Below the pieces are notes generated by a model. That model did no database searches and had not been told where the DNA came from. It saw only the letters and a program-made list of their open reading frames with translations. The translations under genes were made by a program, and so were the position numbers. Shown here in pieces: positions 1 to 10,965 of a stretch of DNA of 64,000 nucleotides. This DNA is from Brassica napus (taxonomy: Eukaryota; Streptophyta; Magnoliopsida; Brassicales; Brassicaceae), in the NCBI RefSeq assembly GCF_020379485.1, contig NC_063452.1, positions 13,929,065 to 13,993,064 on the forward strand, written 5' to 3'. Position 1 is the stretch's first letter. Every line of letters begins with the position of its first letter.

Positions 1-158
1 CACGGAATATAGTTTACGTGTGATATATATAAATAAGTAATTATATACTTTCTTTGTGTGTATTTTATGTAAGATTTTGCAATAGAAGTATATAATAACC
101 TTTATGGTTTTTAAGAATGTTAGGACGTGTAGGGATTGTGTATGCTAAGACTAATTAT

Positions 159-697
159 TGTTGAGATGAGATCAATATATAAGAAGAGAAAGACACGAGG
201 AGTTGAGTATGATGAAGAGGCCGTAGTAATACTAGTTACCCGAGTAACTTACTAGTATACTAGTTATACTAGTTACCCGAGTAACTTTGGAAGAAGAAGA
301 AGAGAAGCCCTATTCCCTTAGCTAAGGCATCAGTCCGTTGCAAGGGAAGAGTAGGCACGTGTGACAGGCTGGAGAAGAGCTGGATAAAGCAAAAGGGGCT
401 TTATGCACAAGGAAGAAGCTCATTGGATGGTTTGAATTAAAGCAAACCTTATCTCTTGTAATAGTGCTACTTTATGAAACCCTCATCCTATTGTTGCCTC
501 CTCATATATATTGTAAACTCTGATCAGATTAATAATTAAGAAGTATGAGATTATCTCTCTAGACTCTCTCTCTTGTTCATGATGATTCTTAAATACTCTT
601 AAACATGATTACTACCCAATCTCTCTACAAATCTCCCATTAACCTTCTCTAATCTACCTTTAATCTCTCAAGACCTACTATATTCTCTAAAATCATA
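159..697 (+). repeat. 5' LTR of copia element
   Basis: This LTR begins TGTTGAGATGAG and ends AAAATCATA. Near its start the 20-mer ACTAGTTACCCGAGTAACTT occurs twice (about 231-250 and 269-288), separated by palindromic ACTAGTATACTAGT-type sequence. A CACGTG core lies at about 355-360, and a TATA-like run at 504-512 is the best promoter candidate. Confidence 0.93.
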
Positions 698-710
698 TGG
701 TATCAGAGCC
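698..710 (+). other. Primer binding site (initiator Met-tRNA)
   Basis: TGGTATCAGAGCC begins immediately after the left LTR. It matches the complement of the plant initiator Met-tRNA 3' end, the usual primer for copia reverse transcription. Confidence 0.9.
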
Positions 711-941
711 AGGTTGGCTTTGGTATTGAGAAACCTCGTTCCATTTCTTTCTTTCTCTAGCTCTTGTGTCCTTGTGTTCTTGCTCTTGTGTTCTTGAGGG
801 TTCCGTGAAGCTGTATGATAAAGTTGAGTCCAGTGGTGCTGTGCTTTGAGTTCGTGTGTTCTTGAAGTCTGGTACTGTGTGTTCTTCAGCTGAGTTGCAA
901 GTTTGAAGCTTTCTGGTAATTTCTGGTTCAAGCAAGAGAAG

Positions 942-3900
942 ATGGAAGGAAACAACTTCAGCAAGCTAGTTACTGTCCCGGTTGCGTTGAAGGGTGGTTC
1001 AAACTACCTCTTGTGGTCTAGATTGGTGAAGACTGCCATTGGAAGGCTAGGGCTGTGGGGCCACATCACTGATGATGGTCTGAAGCCAGTGGCCAAAGAA
1101 ACTGAAGAAGGTGAAGAGGAAAATACTCTCACCAAAGCTGAAGCCAAGAAGTGGGTACAAGAAGACTTGATGGTGCTCTCCGTGCTGCAAGGATCTCTTG
1201 ATGTTCCTCTTCTTGAAGCTTACAGCTACTGTGAGACTCCCAAACACTTGTGGGAGACCCTCTCAAAGACGTTTGGAAACGTCTCCAACATCAGCCGTGT
1301 GTTTGAACTGAAGAGAGTCATTAACTCCATGAAGCAAGATGGAGGAGAGCTCACCAAACACATGGGAAAGTTTGGATCATTATGGTCTGTACTTGAAAGT
1401 CTAAGACCTAACACCACTGATCAAGCAGCTCTTATGGAAAGAAGAGAACAAGATCAAGTGTTTGGGTTGTTGATGACATTGGATCCTTGCTACAAGGATG
1501 TTATCAAACACATCTTGAGATCGCCTAACCTACCATCCATGGAGGAAGTATGCGCGCAACTTCAGAAGGAGGAGGGATCTCTTGGCCTGTTTGGAGGAAA
1601 GGGTGAGCTTACTATGGCTCATCAAGTTGAAGGAATGCAAGCAAACAAGGCTGCATACAGAGGCTCAAGAAGGAAGTATGAAAAGTATGAGGGGGGCTGT
1701 GAGCATTGCAAGAGGACCGATCACAAGAAGAGTGAGTGTTGGATCCTACATCCTCACCTCAGGCCACGCGGGGTCAACAGGGATAGGGAAGCAAAGGCTC
1801 ATCTTTCTGCTGAAGCAAATGGTGTTGGTTCATCCGGAGCTAGCTCAGGCGCTAAGGTGGGTGAAAGTGATGGTAGAGCCTTGGCGTCTCATCAACTGAT
1901 TGAAAAGGGTATGGATCAGGAGGTGTTCAAGAGATCTGGCCTTGAAGCCTTCTTCAAAGCTCTTAAGGAGTCTGGTAACACCCTCGGAAACACCCTTGGA
2001 TACTCATATGCTGCTCATACATTGCCTAGTAATACTGATAAATTACTAGACATTTTTAAAAGCTCTTACACTGCTGTTAGTAATCCTAGTAATACTGATA
2101 AGTTACTAGACATGTTTAAAAGCGCCTACACTACTGCTAGTGAGCCTAGTAATACTGATAAGTTACTAGACATGTTTAAAAGCGCCTACACTACTGCTAG
2201 TGAGCCTAGTATAACCAGTAAGATTTTAGGATTACTAGGAAACCTGATAAAACAAAATGAACCATCAAGGACTAAGATTACTAGAAACATGCATAAACCT
2301 TTGATCATTGATTCTGGTGCATCTCATCATATGATTAGTGATAATAACCTGATTAAAGACATAGAACCGGCTCATGGACATGTTATGATTGCTAATGGAG
2401 ATAAAATTCCTATTAGAGGAATTGGTAAACTAAAACTGTTTGAGAAGGATTCAAAAGCATTTTTCATGCCTGAGTTTACTTCTAATCTTTTATCTGTCAA
2501 AAGATGCACCACTGATCTTCAATGCAATGTTATCTTTAGTCCTGATGATGTTAAGTTTCAGGATATTAAAAGCAGTAAGTTGATTGGGCAAGGAGCAACC
2601 AAAGGAGGCCTTTATATGCTTGAAGATCTTAGTCCCATCTCTAGTTCTTGTTTCTCTTTTAGTTCTGTTTCTTCCTTAAGTAAAGATGCATTGTGGCATG
2701 CTAGACTTGGACATCCACATGTTAGGGCCTTAAGCATTATGTTACCAGGTGTCATGTTTAAAAATAATGATTGTGAAGCATGTATTTTGGGCAAACATTG
2801 TAGGACAGTGTTTCAAAGATCATCCACTATTTATGAGAATTGCTTTGATTTGATTCACTCTGATGTTTGGACTGCGCCTTGTTTATCTAGGGATGATTAT
2901 AAGTATTATGTCACATTCATTGATGAAAAATCCAAATACACCTGGTTAACACTCATCAAAACAAAAGATAGGGTTCTTGATGCATTTAAAAAATTTCAAA
3001 GCTATGTTACTAACCATTATCATGCCAAGATTAAGATTTTCAGGTCAGATAATGGTGAGAAATACATAGGCCACGCATTCAAAGATCACCTAGCTCAACA
3101 TGGAATTCTACATCAGACTAGCTGTCCTTACACTCCACAACATAATGGAGTTGCTGAAAGGAAGAACTGACACCTCATGGAAGTGGCCCGTTCAATGATG
3201 TTCCACAAGAGTGTCCCTAAGAGATTTTGGAGTGATGATGTGATGACTGCTTGCTATCTAATCAACAGGATACCAACCAGAATCCTAGAGGATCAGTCTT
3301 CATTTGAGGTACTCAACAAGAGTCGACCAGTTCTAGATCACTTGAGGACATTTGGGTGTGTGTGCTATGTACTGGTGCCAGGAGAGATGAGAAACAAACT
3401 TGAGGCAAAGAGCACCAAGGTTATGCTTATTGGATATTCCGCATCTCAAAAAGGATACAAGTGTTTTGATCCCACTGCTAGAAGAGTCTTGGTGTCTAGG
3501 GATGTGAAATTCATGGAAGATAAAGGGTATTATGAAGAGAAGAATTGGGAGGAGCTTGAAGGGCTTTCTCAACCATCAGATAGAGCTGCTAGTTTGAGAA
3601 ACATACTAGAAGAACTCGGTATTGGCGTGTCCCAGGATCAGAGCAGGCGTGAAGAGCCTACTCAAGTGGCCGCTGAAGAACCAACCCACTTTGAACATGA
3701 GGGGGGGAAGTGAATCTGAAGCTGAAGGGTTAAAAGATCAATGCTCAGAAGAAGCTGGAGGTCTAGAAGATCAAGGCTTAGATTCTCCTGTCCAAAGTGG
3801 AGATGAATCAGGAAGAGAAGTTCAGAATGAAGGTCAGGAAGCTGGAGAAGAAATCCAGCTACAAGAGGAAGCTGTTGAGGAACAAGTAGAAGTTCCTTTG

Positions 3901-5619
3901 AGAAGAAGCACACGAGTAAGGAGGGATGCTTCCGAGTGGGCAAACACAAGAAACTGGGTAAACACGAGAGTGTTATACAATGCCAAGGCTGTGGAACATC
4001 CTTCCCAAGCTGTGTGCTCCTTTGCTGAGTTTCCGGAAGAGCACTACTCCTTTATGGTAAGCTTAGATGAAAGCTATGTGCCAAGAAGCTATGAAGAAGC
4101 AATGCTGATTCAAGAGTGGAGAGATTCAGTCAATGATGAGGCTGATGCCATGATTAGAAATGATACATGGTATGAGAGTGAGTTGCCTAAGGGGAAGAGA
4201 GCTGTGTCATGCAAGTGGATCTTCACCATCAAGTACTTACCTAATGGGAAGATTGATAGGCGTAAGACAAGGCTGGTAGCAAGAGGTTTCACACAAACCT
4301 ATGGAGAGGATTACATTGATACTTTTGCACCTGTTGCAAAGCTTCATACTATTAGGATTGTACTATCAGTTGCAACCAACCTTGGTGGGATCTTTGGCAA
4401 ATGGATGTGAAGAATGCTTTCCTCCAAGGAGAGCTAGAAGATGAAGTCTATATGCTACCACCTCCGGGTCTTGAAGGAATGGTGAAGCCATGAAATGTTC
4501 TTAGACTGAAGAAAGCCATCTATGGATTGAAACAATCAACTAGAGAATTGTACAATAAGCTAAGCACAACACTGAATGGTAGAGGCTTCAGGAAGTTCGA
4601 GCTTGATCACACTCTCTTTACTCTCAATACTCCATCAGGTATTATTGTTTTGCTTGTGTATGTGGATGACATCATCATAACAGGCAGTGATAAGGAAGGA
4701 ATCCGAGCCACCAAGGAGTTTCTGAAATCAGTATTTGATATAAAGGATTTGGGAGAGATGAAGTATTTTCTTGGGATTGAGCTGTGCAGATCCAAGGAAG
4801 GGTTGTTTATCTCTCAAAGGAAGTATGCATTGGATTTCTTGAAGGATGCTGGTGCGTATGGAGGAAGAACAGCCAAGATGCCCATGGAGGATGGGTACAA
4901 GGTTCCACGTGAGGGGGAGATTGAAGACAACAAACTGTTCCACGATCCAAAGCTGTATAGGAAGCTTGTGGGGAAACTGATATACTTGACCATCACTAGG
5001 CCAGACATTTGTTTTGCTGTGAATCAAGTGAGCCAGCATATGCAAGCCCCAAAAGAGCATCACTGGCGCATGGTGGAGAGGGTTCTCATGTACCTGAATG
5101 GAACTCAAGGGCTTGGAATATGGATGGGCTGCAATAAAAGCACTGAAGTTGTGGGTTATTGTGATGCTGATTGGGCTGGTGATAGAGCAGACAGAAGGTC
5201 TACAACAGGCTACTGCACTTTCATTGGAGGAAACATGGTTACTTGGAAGAGTAAGAAGCAGAAGGTTGTATCATGCTCTAGTGCTGAAGCTGAGTATAGA
5301 GCTATGCTAAAGCTTACCAATGGATCAAAGGGAATCTTAGGCACTTGGAGATTGAGCAAGCAACACCAATGACTATGCATTGTGACAATCAGGCGGCTAT
5401 TCACATTGCTACAAACTCAGTTTTTCATGAGAGGACGAAGCACATTGAAGTAGATTGCCACAAGGTGAGCAGATGATAGTCTTGGGAGTGATCTTGCCAT
5501 GTTATACAAGAAGTGAAGATCAGTTGGCAGATGTGTTCACCAAGGCTGCAAGACAAAAGACTATGGAGTCCATTCACATCAGATTGGGACTCATAGATCT
5601 TGGGAAGAGAAGGAGCTGA
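942..5619 (+). pseudogene. copia gag-pol polyprotein, disrupted
   Basis: The ATG at 942 opens a copia polyprotein. Visible in order: a UBN2-type gag; a CCHC knuckle with CX2CX4HX4C spacing (about 1700-1740); aspartic protease with DSGA (about 2310); the GAG-pre-integrase motif LWHARLGHPH (about 2693); the integrase core with D, D and E in SDVW, SDNGE and NGVAERKN; reverse transcriptase with YVDDIII (about 4660); and RNase H with DADWAGD (about 5165). Breaks seen: an in-frame TGA at 3168, a frame change in the G7 run near 3703, a second frame change near 4385, TGA at 4491, and further loss of frame around 5310-5480. The C-terminal DQLADVFTKAA-type end reaches a TGA at 5617-5619. The many breaks mean this copy is not autonomous. 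Confidence 0.93.
2025..2204 (+). repeat. Three tandem 60-bp coding repeats in gag
   Basis: A 60-bp unit encoding SNTDKLLDMFKSAYTTASEP starts at 2025, 2085 and 2145, with a decayed fourth start at 2205. It lies between the zinc knuckle and the protease, so it lengthens the gag linker by 20 residues per copy while keeping frame. The last two copies are almost identical. Confidence 0.9.
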
Positions 5620-5750
5620 TCCCCTAAGTCATGAGGTCTTTACTCTTTTTCCCTCATCAAGGTTTTGTCCTAATGGGTTTTCCTTGGTGAGGTTTTTAAT
5701 GAGGAAGATCTCATGGCTATTCAAGCTTAGACTTTCACAAAGCTGAGCTT

Positions 5751-5759
5751 GAGGGGGAG
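5751..5759 (+). other. Polypurine tract of copia element
   Basis: GAGGGGGAG directly abuts the right LTR start. This is the expected primer for plus-strand synthesis and it confirms the plus orientation. Confidence 0.85.
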
Positions 5760-6298
5760 TGTTGAGATGAGATCAATATATAGGAAGAGAAAGACATGAG
5801 GAGTTGAGTATGATGAAGAGGCCGTAGTAATACTAGTTACCCGAGTAACTTACTAGTATACTAGTTATACTAGTTACCCGAGTAACTTTGGAAGAAGAAG
5901 AAGAGAAGCCCTATTCCCTTAGCTAAGGCATCAGTCCGTTGCAAGGGAAGAGGAGGCACGTGTGACAGGCTGGAGAAGAGCTGGATAAAGCAAAAGGAGC
6001 TTTATGTACAAGGAAGAAGCTCATTGGATGGTTTGAATTAAAGCAAACCTTATCTCTTGTAATAATGCTACTTTATGAAACCCTCATCCTATTGTTGCCT
6101 CCTCATATATATTGTAAACTCCGATCAGATCAATAATTAAGAAGTATGAGATTATCTCTCTAGACTCTCTCTCTTGTTCATGATGATTCTTAAACACTCT
6201 TAAACATGATTACTACCTAATCTCTCTACAAATCTCCCATTAACCTTCTCTAATCTACCTTTAATCTCTCAATACCTACTCTATTCTCTAAAATCATA
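5760..6298 (+). repeat. 3' LTR of copia element
   Basis: It has the same length as the left LTR (539 bp) and differs by scattered single substitutions with no indels seen. It is followed by the target duplicate ATTAT at 6299-6303. Confidence 0.93.
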
Positions 6299-6303
6299 AT
6301 TAT

Positions 6304-8813
6304 GTTTGATTTTGATGTTTGTATCTATATTAACAGGTTGCGATATATAACATATAATATTGTGTGATGAGGTGCCGGTAATGTTCTTGTAGTATGTTTT
6401 TTTTTTTGATAATTCTGAATTCATAATTGTTTAGTTAATTGCGGGTTGTTATATTTTGGGATCTCAAAAATGGTCTTATGATTCCCATGATTATTATTTA
6501 TATGAACGAATTGACTGCATGTTGTTACGGTTTATATTATGCTGAATATGATATCGAAATTAAAAGCTAAGTAAAATAGTGAAAGTGTAAATCTAATTGT
6601 ATATATTATAAATTAAATATTAAATGTACAGTTATAAAATTTTATTTCAAAATTTTCAATTCTTTTAAGGTCGTTGCCTATCTGTAAAGAATATACTTTC
6701 AATTAATAAGTAATCTACGATTTTTGAAGTTCAGTTATTTTTTTTACTATTATGTAAATAGTTTAGGTTTACTTTTTAGTTTCTATTAGTTTCTTAATTT
6801 TTACAGTTTTAAATTAATATTTTGTAGTTTTTTGTAATTGATTAAAGTTTTAAATTTTATGTGTAAAAAGGATTTGTCTTCTAATTTATAACGCACGAAT
6901 CTTTTGCCAATCGACATAAAAACCATAAGCGGGTTATAGTGAAAGATAAATCCTTTTTAACACATAAAGTTTAATCGGAGAGTGAGATCGCTGAATATGC
7001 CATGATTATGCCGGAGAAAAAACACTTAAAAAAAAAATCAGAGAATTCGAAATTGATGTTGGTGGAGTCGGAAAGAAACTTATCTTTGTTTTTTTTAAAA
7101 ATCATGTTTGTCATGTCTATTTGTCACCTTTGTGATCTTATGTGCCCAGTTTTCCTTTAAAAAATCATCTAATTTTTTTTATATATCTTTGTTGAAAATA
7201 TGTTCCTTTATATTGATTTTAACTTCATATTTTTACTTCCAAAATCTTATTGATCATTTAAATACTGTAAATAACGAAATGTACGAAATTTAATATTTAG
7301 AAGGGAATATTATATGTATTGTAACTAACTCAAATACTTAGTTTTTAAAATGTCATTTGTCTAAAATTTTTTTTTTTTTAAATTGTAAATACACTTTATG
7401 AGTGATAAGTTTGTAACTTTGACTTGTAATTTTTCATGTCCGTTCCCATAACATTTCTCTTCAGTGTGAACAAAACTTGTATTATAACAATCAACCATAA
7501 GTTTGAGTTTCGGCAGAACATTGTGTTCCACGTGAGGTAAACCTAAGTTACTCAAAATTCTCTATCGTAAGTTGATAGTGATTCATTTTTTTTATCATGA
7601 TTGATTTACAATGCTCGATGAGAAAAAATAAAGTTATGTATTTGAGAATTTCTAAAACCAAATAAGAAAACACTAAGAAGTAACAGTTACAAACTCAATA
7701 CTACAACAACCAAAAATCCTAAAAAGCATTGGCATAAAGTCGACACAACCTTGCAAGTCATTTAAGCTTAACCACAGATTCCACTCGCCATGTTAATGTG
7801 TTTAGGCCTCTCAGCCTGTAGATAAACATCAAACCCATATACCAACATATAGCCAAAACTTTTTTCAAAAAAAAAAAAACATATGACCAAAACTTGTGGA
7901 AACCCGAAAGAGACAAAAAGAATTGAGTTGATGTTCCACACTCCCAAACTTAGGTGTACGCATGAAAATAAATGTAGATACAACATTCAAAAAGAATGGA
8001 AACCTTTCAGTTTCAACTTTTACGTTGCCATCAAGTGTTGAAACTTCTTGGCTTATTCTTCTTGAGGAAGTTCCAAAGTGGGCAACATTGGCTCAGACTC
8101 CTATTGATGAAGTTATTGATACCGAGATGGAGATATGGATGGAACTTGAGCAAGATTAAGTTATCCCTGAAACACAGTAATCGTGTTGCAGATTTTTCAA
8201 CGTGTAAGATATGTTTTGCTGAAAACTCATAAAGACATTTGCATATAGTGACTCCGACCGTTTGTGATCTAGACAATTAATTTTCATGTGATTTTTTGAC
8301 GGATTAATAATTAAACGGGGTACAATCTGGGGCGTCTACAGACGACGGTTGGAGGGTTAATTAAATAATGTACGTGACGTAGTCCAGGCATCGTTATCTG
8401 TAGCTCATATGTAGGAAGAGGGAAGATGAGGAACTTAAAAGTTTATCACTTTATCCTTTGAGTTTTAATTAAAACTGAGAGTGGGATGTAGAGTCACATC
8501 ATAGTCGTGCGGCCTCAAAGCGATGGAGCTTGTTAATCAATCCACCTTACTTAGAACGCAAGTTATGAGTATGGAGCTGTAGACTACCACTCATAACATT
8601 TTACATATATCATGTGTATGAGTCACCCTTTTAAAAACTTCTAGAAAGAGTTTTTTTTTATAAAGATAAAAACCAATTTTATGACCAAGATGGTAAGGAA
8701 AACTAATACGTAGGATCTAAAACAAAACATAAAATAGGTTTCATCTGAGAAGTAACTCTGAGTACTAAAATACTAAAACCAGGAAAAAGACGGAGAAAAG
8801 ATAAGAGGCGAGG
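6304..8813. other. AT-rich intergenic stretch, no recognised gene
   Basis: No known gene is recognised here. A 65-codon reading frame at 7962-8159 (plus) ends in an acidic tail (IDTEMEIWMELEQD) that looks more protein-like than its surroundings; it could be a terminal exon fragment, but I cannot name a family. On the minus strand around 7770-7800 a short frame ends HINMASGICG, also unassigned. The rest is A/T runs. Confidence 0.4.
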
Positions 8814-8852
8814 ATGACGACTGAAACATCAACTCATGCTGAAGTTATGAAG

Positions 8853-9340
8853 CTAAGCTCTGCGTGGCTTTTTCCCTTCACGCACATCATCCGTGGGTGG
8901 TTCATTGGTAGTGGTGGAGTCAACAAAAACAGCTTCATCAGATTGGATAGGTGGATCAGCATCACCTCCTTCAACAATCCCAAGACGATCACTCACACCA
9001 GTGTTTTTAGAGGCTTCACCGGTAATCTCACCAGATCGCTTACTTGACACTGCTCCAGCTCGTGGCATGTCTTCACCAGGTTGATTGTTACTTCTCTGGA
9101 GAAACAAAAAAAAAAGTAAAGTAGCTAATAGGAACGAAGTGTATGTTCAGTACAGTTGAATTAATGGCTGTAAGTGTGCTTACTTGTTCAGCGAAGCTTG
9201 GTAGTGGTGGACGCTGATGCTTTTCAAATATGTGGGAGATGGTGAATGACTGATGCTTTGAAGTGAAGTTGAACTCAGTGAGCTTCAGCTGGAAAGTGAA
9301 GGTTCTGTTCTCTAACTTAGTTAGGCACTGTGGAAGTTAG
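8853..9340 (-). pseudogene. RPA70-like (replication factor A1) C-terminal fragment
   Basis: Two minus-strand exons can be read. The upstream one (about 9190-9340) encodes NRTFTFQLKLTEFNFTSK and continues to PPLPSFAEQ, resembling the end of the C-terminal OB fold of plant RPA1-like proteins. It ends at a GT donor near 9189. The second (8853 to about 9094) follows a CTCCAG acceptor and encodes a charged, low-complexity tail ending KKPRRA and a stop. The DNA-binding OB folds and the zinc finger that should precede it are missing, so it is 5'-truncated. RPA1-like genes are carried by many plant Helitrons, which fits the Helitron-type end at 10437. The family call rests on the short conserved exon only. 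Confidence 0.55.
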
Positions 9341-10437
9341 CGTGTAAAGCAGTAGACTGTAAACGTCAACGGAAAGGGAAATTCGAGATAGTAAGCTCAA
9401 AAAAACTATTAACATGAGTTTACAAACAGAATCACATTGAAAAAGAAACATAATCAACCAACAATTTGTAAATTAATATGAACATGAGTTAAGAACACTT
9501 TGAACATGAGTTTAGTTTAAGAACAATATGAACATGATTTCAAAAAAAGAATCATCTTAATTAAGATGAAAGTTTTAGAACACCTAACAAAGATCTAAAT
9601 TCAAAACCTTGATAGAGATTACACGCCCGGATAATTCAACCTAAATATGAACATGAATTGAAGAAAATGATGAACATAAGTTTTTAAATAAATACCTTAG
9701 AATCCAGTAAAGAGTATATCCACGCCTCATCTCCCCACAGCTTTTTGACTTTTCTGGCCTAACAGAACCGGAGCAACCGTGCTTGAACCGTGGATAAGCA
9801 TCAACCGAACTTCAGATCTGAAAAGAAAATCGATGAATTAGTCATTTCAGAGAAAAAAAATTCTTAATCGTTTCCAAGAGTTCAGATGATGATGTTCTAA
9901 GGAAAGTAAGGTTCACCTTTTATAGGATTAGAAGACACCGCCTTACACAGGAATAAGGTGCATTCAATAACAGATCGTGCTCGTAGAGGGTTGATGGAGT
10001 TAAGAGCACGATAAAGAGGATGAATCAATTAGAAGGAAAGTTTCATTTATATAAAGAAAAGACAGAACGCCAGATCGAAGATTCATAGAGCCATGATTAA
10101 CAGACAGAACGCCAGATCGAAGATTCATACAGCCATGATTGACGCGGATTGAAGAAAATGAAACTCCATAGATATATCAGAGAGATCGAAGAAGAAAACT
10201 GTTCGTTTCATAGTAGAAGAAGACGTCGAAACCCTAAAAGTCCTGCGGCTGGTTTTTCATTGTTTTGGGCTGAATCACTGAGTAAAGCCCACTAAATTAT
10301 GAGAAACACATAGCCCAATATAAGGTTAATGAAACGGTGAGTATGGCTACAGAGGACACGTGTCATAACGTCAGGAGTGACGTGTAATTCGACGTGGAGG
10401 ACCCAGGATAGAGAAAACTATTCTTTATATATATAGA
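8853..10437 (-). mobile_element. Helitron remnant carrying an RPA70-like fragment
   Basis: Read on the minus strand, the right edge at 10437 starts TCTATATATATAAAGAATAG, which resembles the 5' end of the better-defined Helitron at 30897 (TCTATTATATAAAGAACAG). Both ends carry a GACACGTGTC palindrome 70-90 bp inside. Downstream on the same strand lies an RPA70-like C-terminal fragment, a frequent Helitron passenger in plants. A convincing 3' hairpin and CTRR end was not found on the left, so that border is only where the RPA-like frame ends. Confidence 0.5.
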
Positions 10438-10965
10438 TATGTATGTACTCATTATTTACATCATCTAAACATTTTTAATTAAATTTTGTCCCGCACATGG
10501 TAGGAATTATCATCTAGTTTTAGATCTTTTTTTCTTGTAACATATCTAGTTTTAGATTATTAGCGAGATTACGGCCATGTATATACGTTCGCGTAGATCT
10601 AATTTTAGTTAATCTCCATATGTTGCTGTCTTGTAACACTTTGCTAAAGTTTTCATTTACGTATGTAATATGCATCAACAAATAATGGATCCGTTCTGCC
10701 TCCCACATGTTGTGAACTTTGGAAGCAGTGATTGCGGTTGGTACAAATCATCCATGCGTGCTTGCATAGCAATGTTTAATTGAAATAAGTTATGCCATGA
10801 AAGCTTAAATCTCCATCCTGATTTTTCTTAGATAAAACCTATGACAATTTGAAAAGTAGTAGCCATTGTATAACAAGCAACCCTTACATTTTGCTTTACT
10901 AAAACCAACATTTTTCCAAATTTTAGCAAAAAAAAAAAAAAACAAGTAGGCACCATTATGGGATA

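Larger units (their letters stand above)
159..6298 (+). mobile_element. Ty1/copia LTR retrotransposon, complete but degenerate
   Basis: Two 539-bp direct repeats (159-697 and 5760-6298) flank a gag-protease-integrase-RT-RNase H order typical of copia. The element is bounded by the 5-bp target duplication ATTAT (154-158 and 6299-6303). A primer site matching initiator Met-tRNA follows the left LTR directly and a polypurine tract precedes the right LTR. By hand the LTRs differ at about 12 positions (about 98% identical), which suggests a recent insertion. The coding region has in-frame stops and frameshifts, so the copy cannot make its own polyprotein. The LTRs run TG...TA rather than the usual TG...CA. 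Confidence 0.95.

Noticed and set aside
6304..7000. Gene fragment downstream of the copia element
   Set aside because: No frame, domain or splice signals; A/T runs only.
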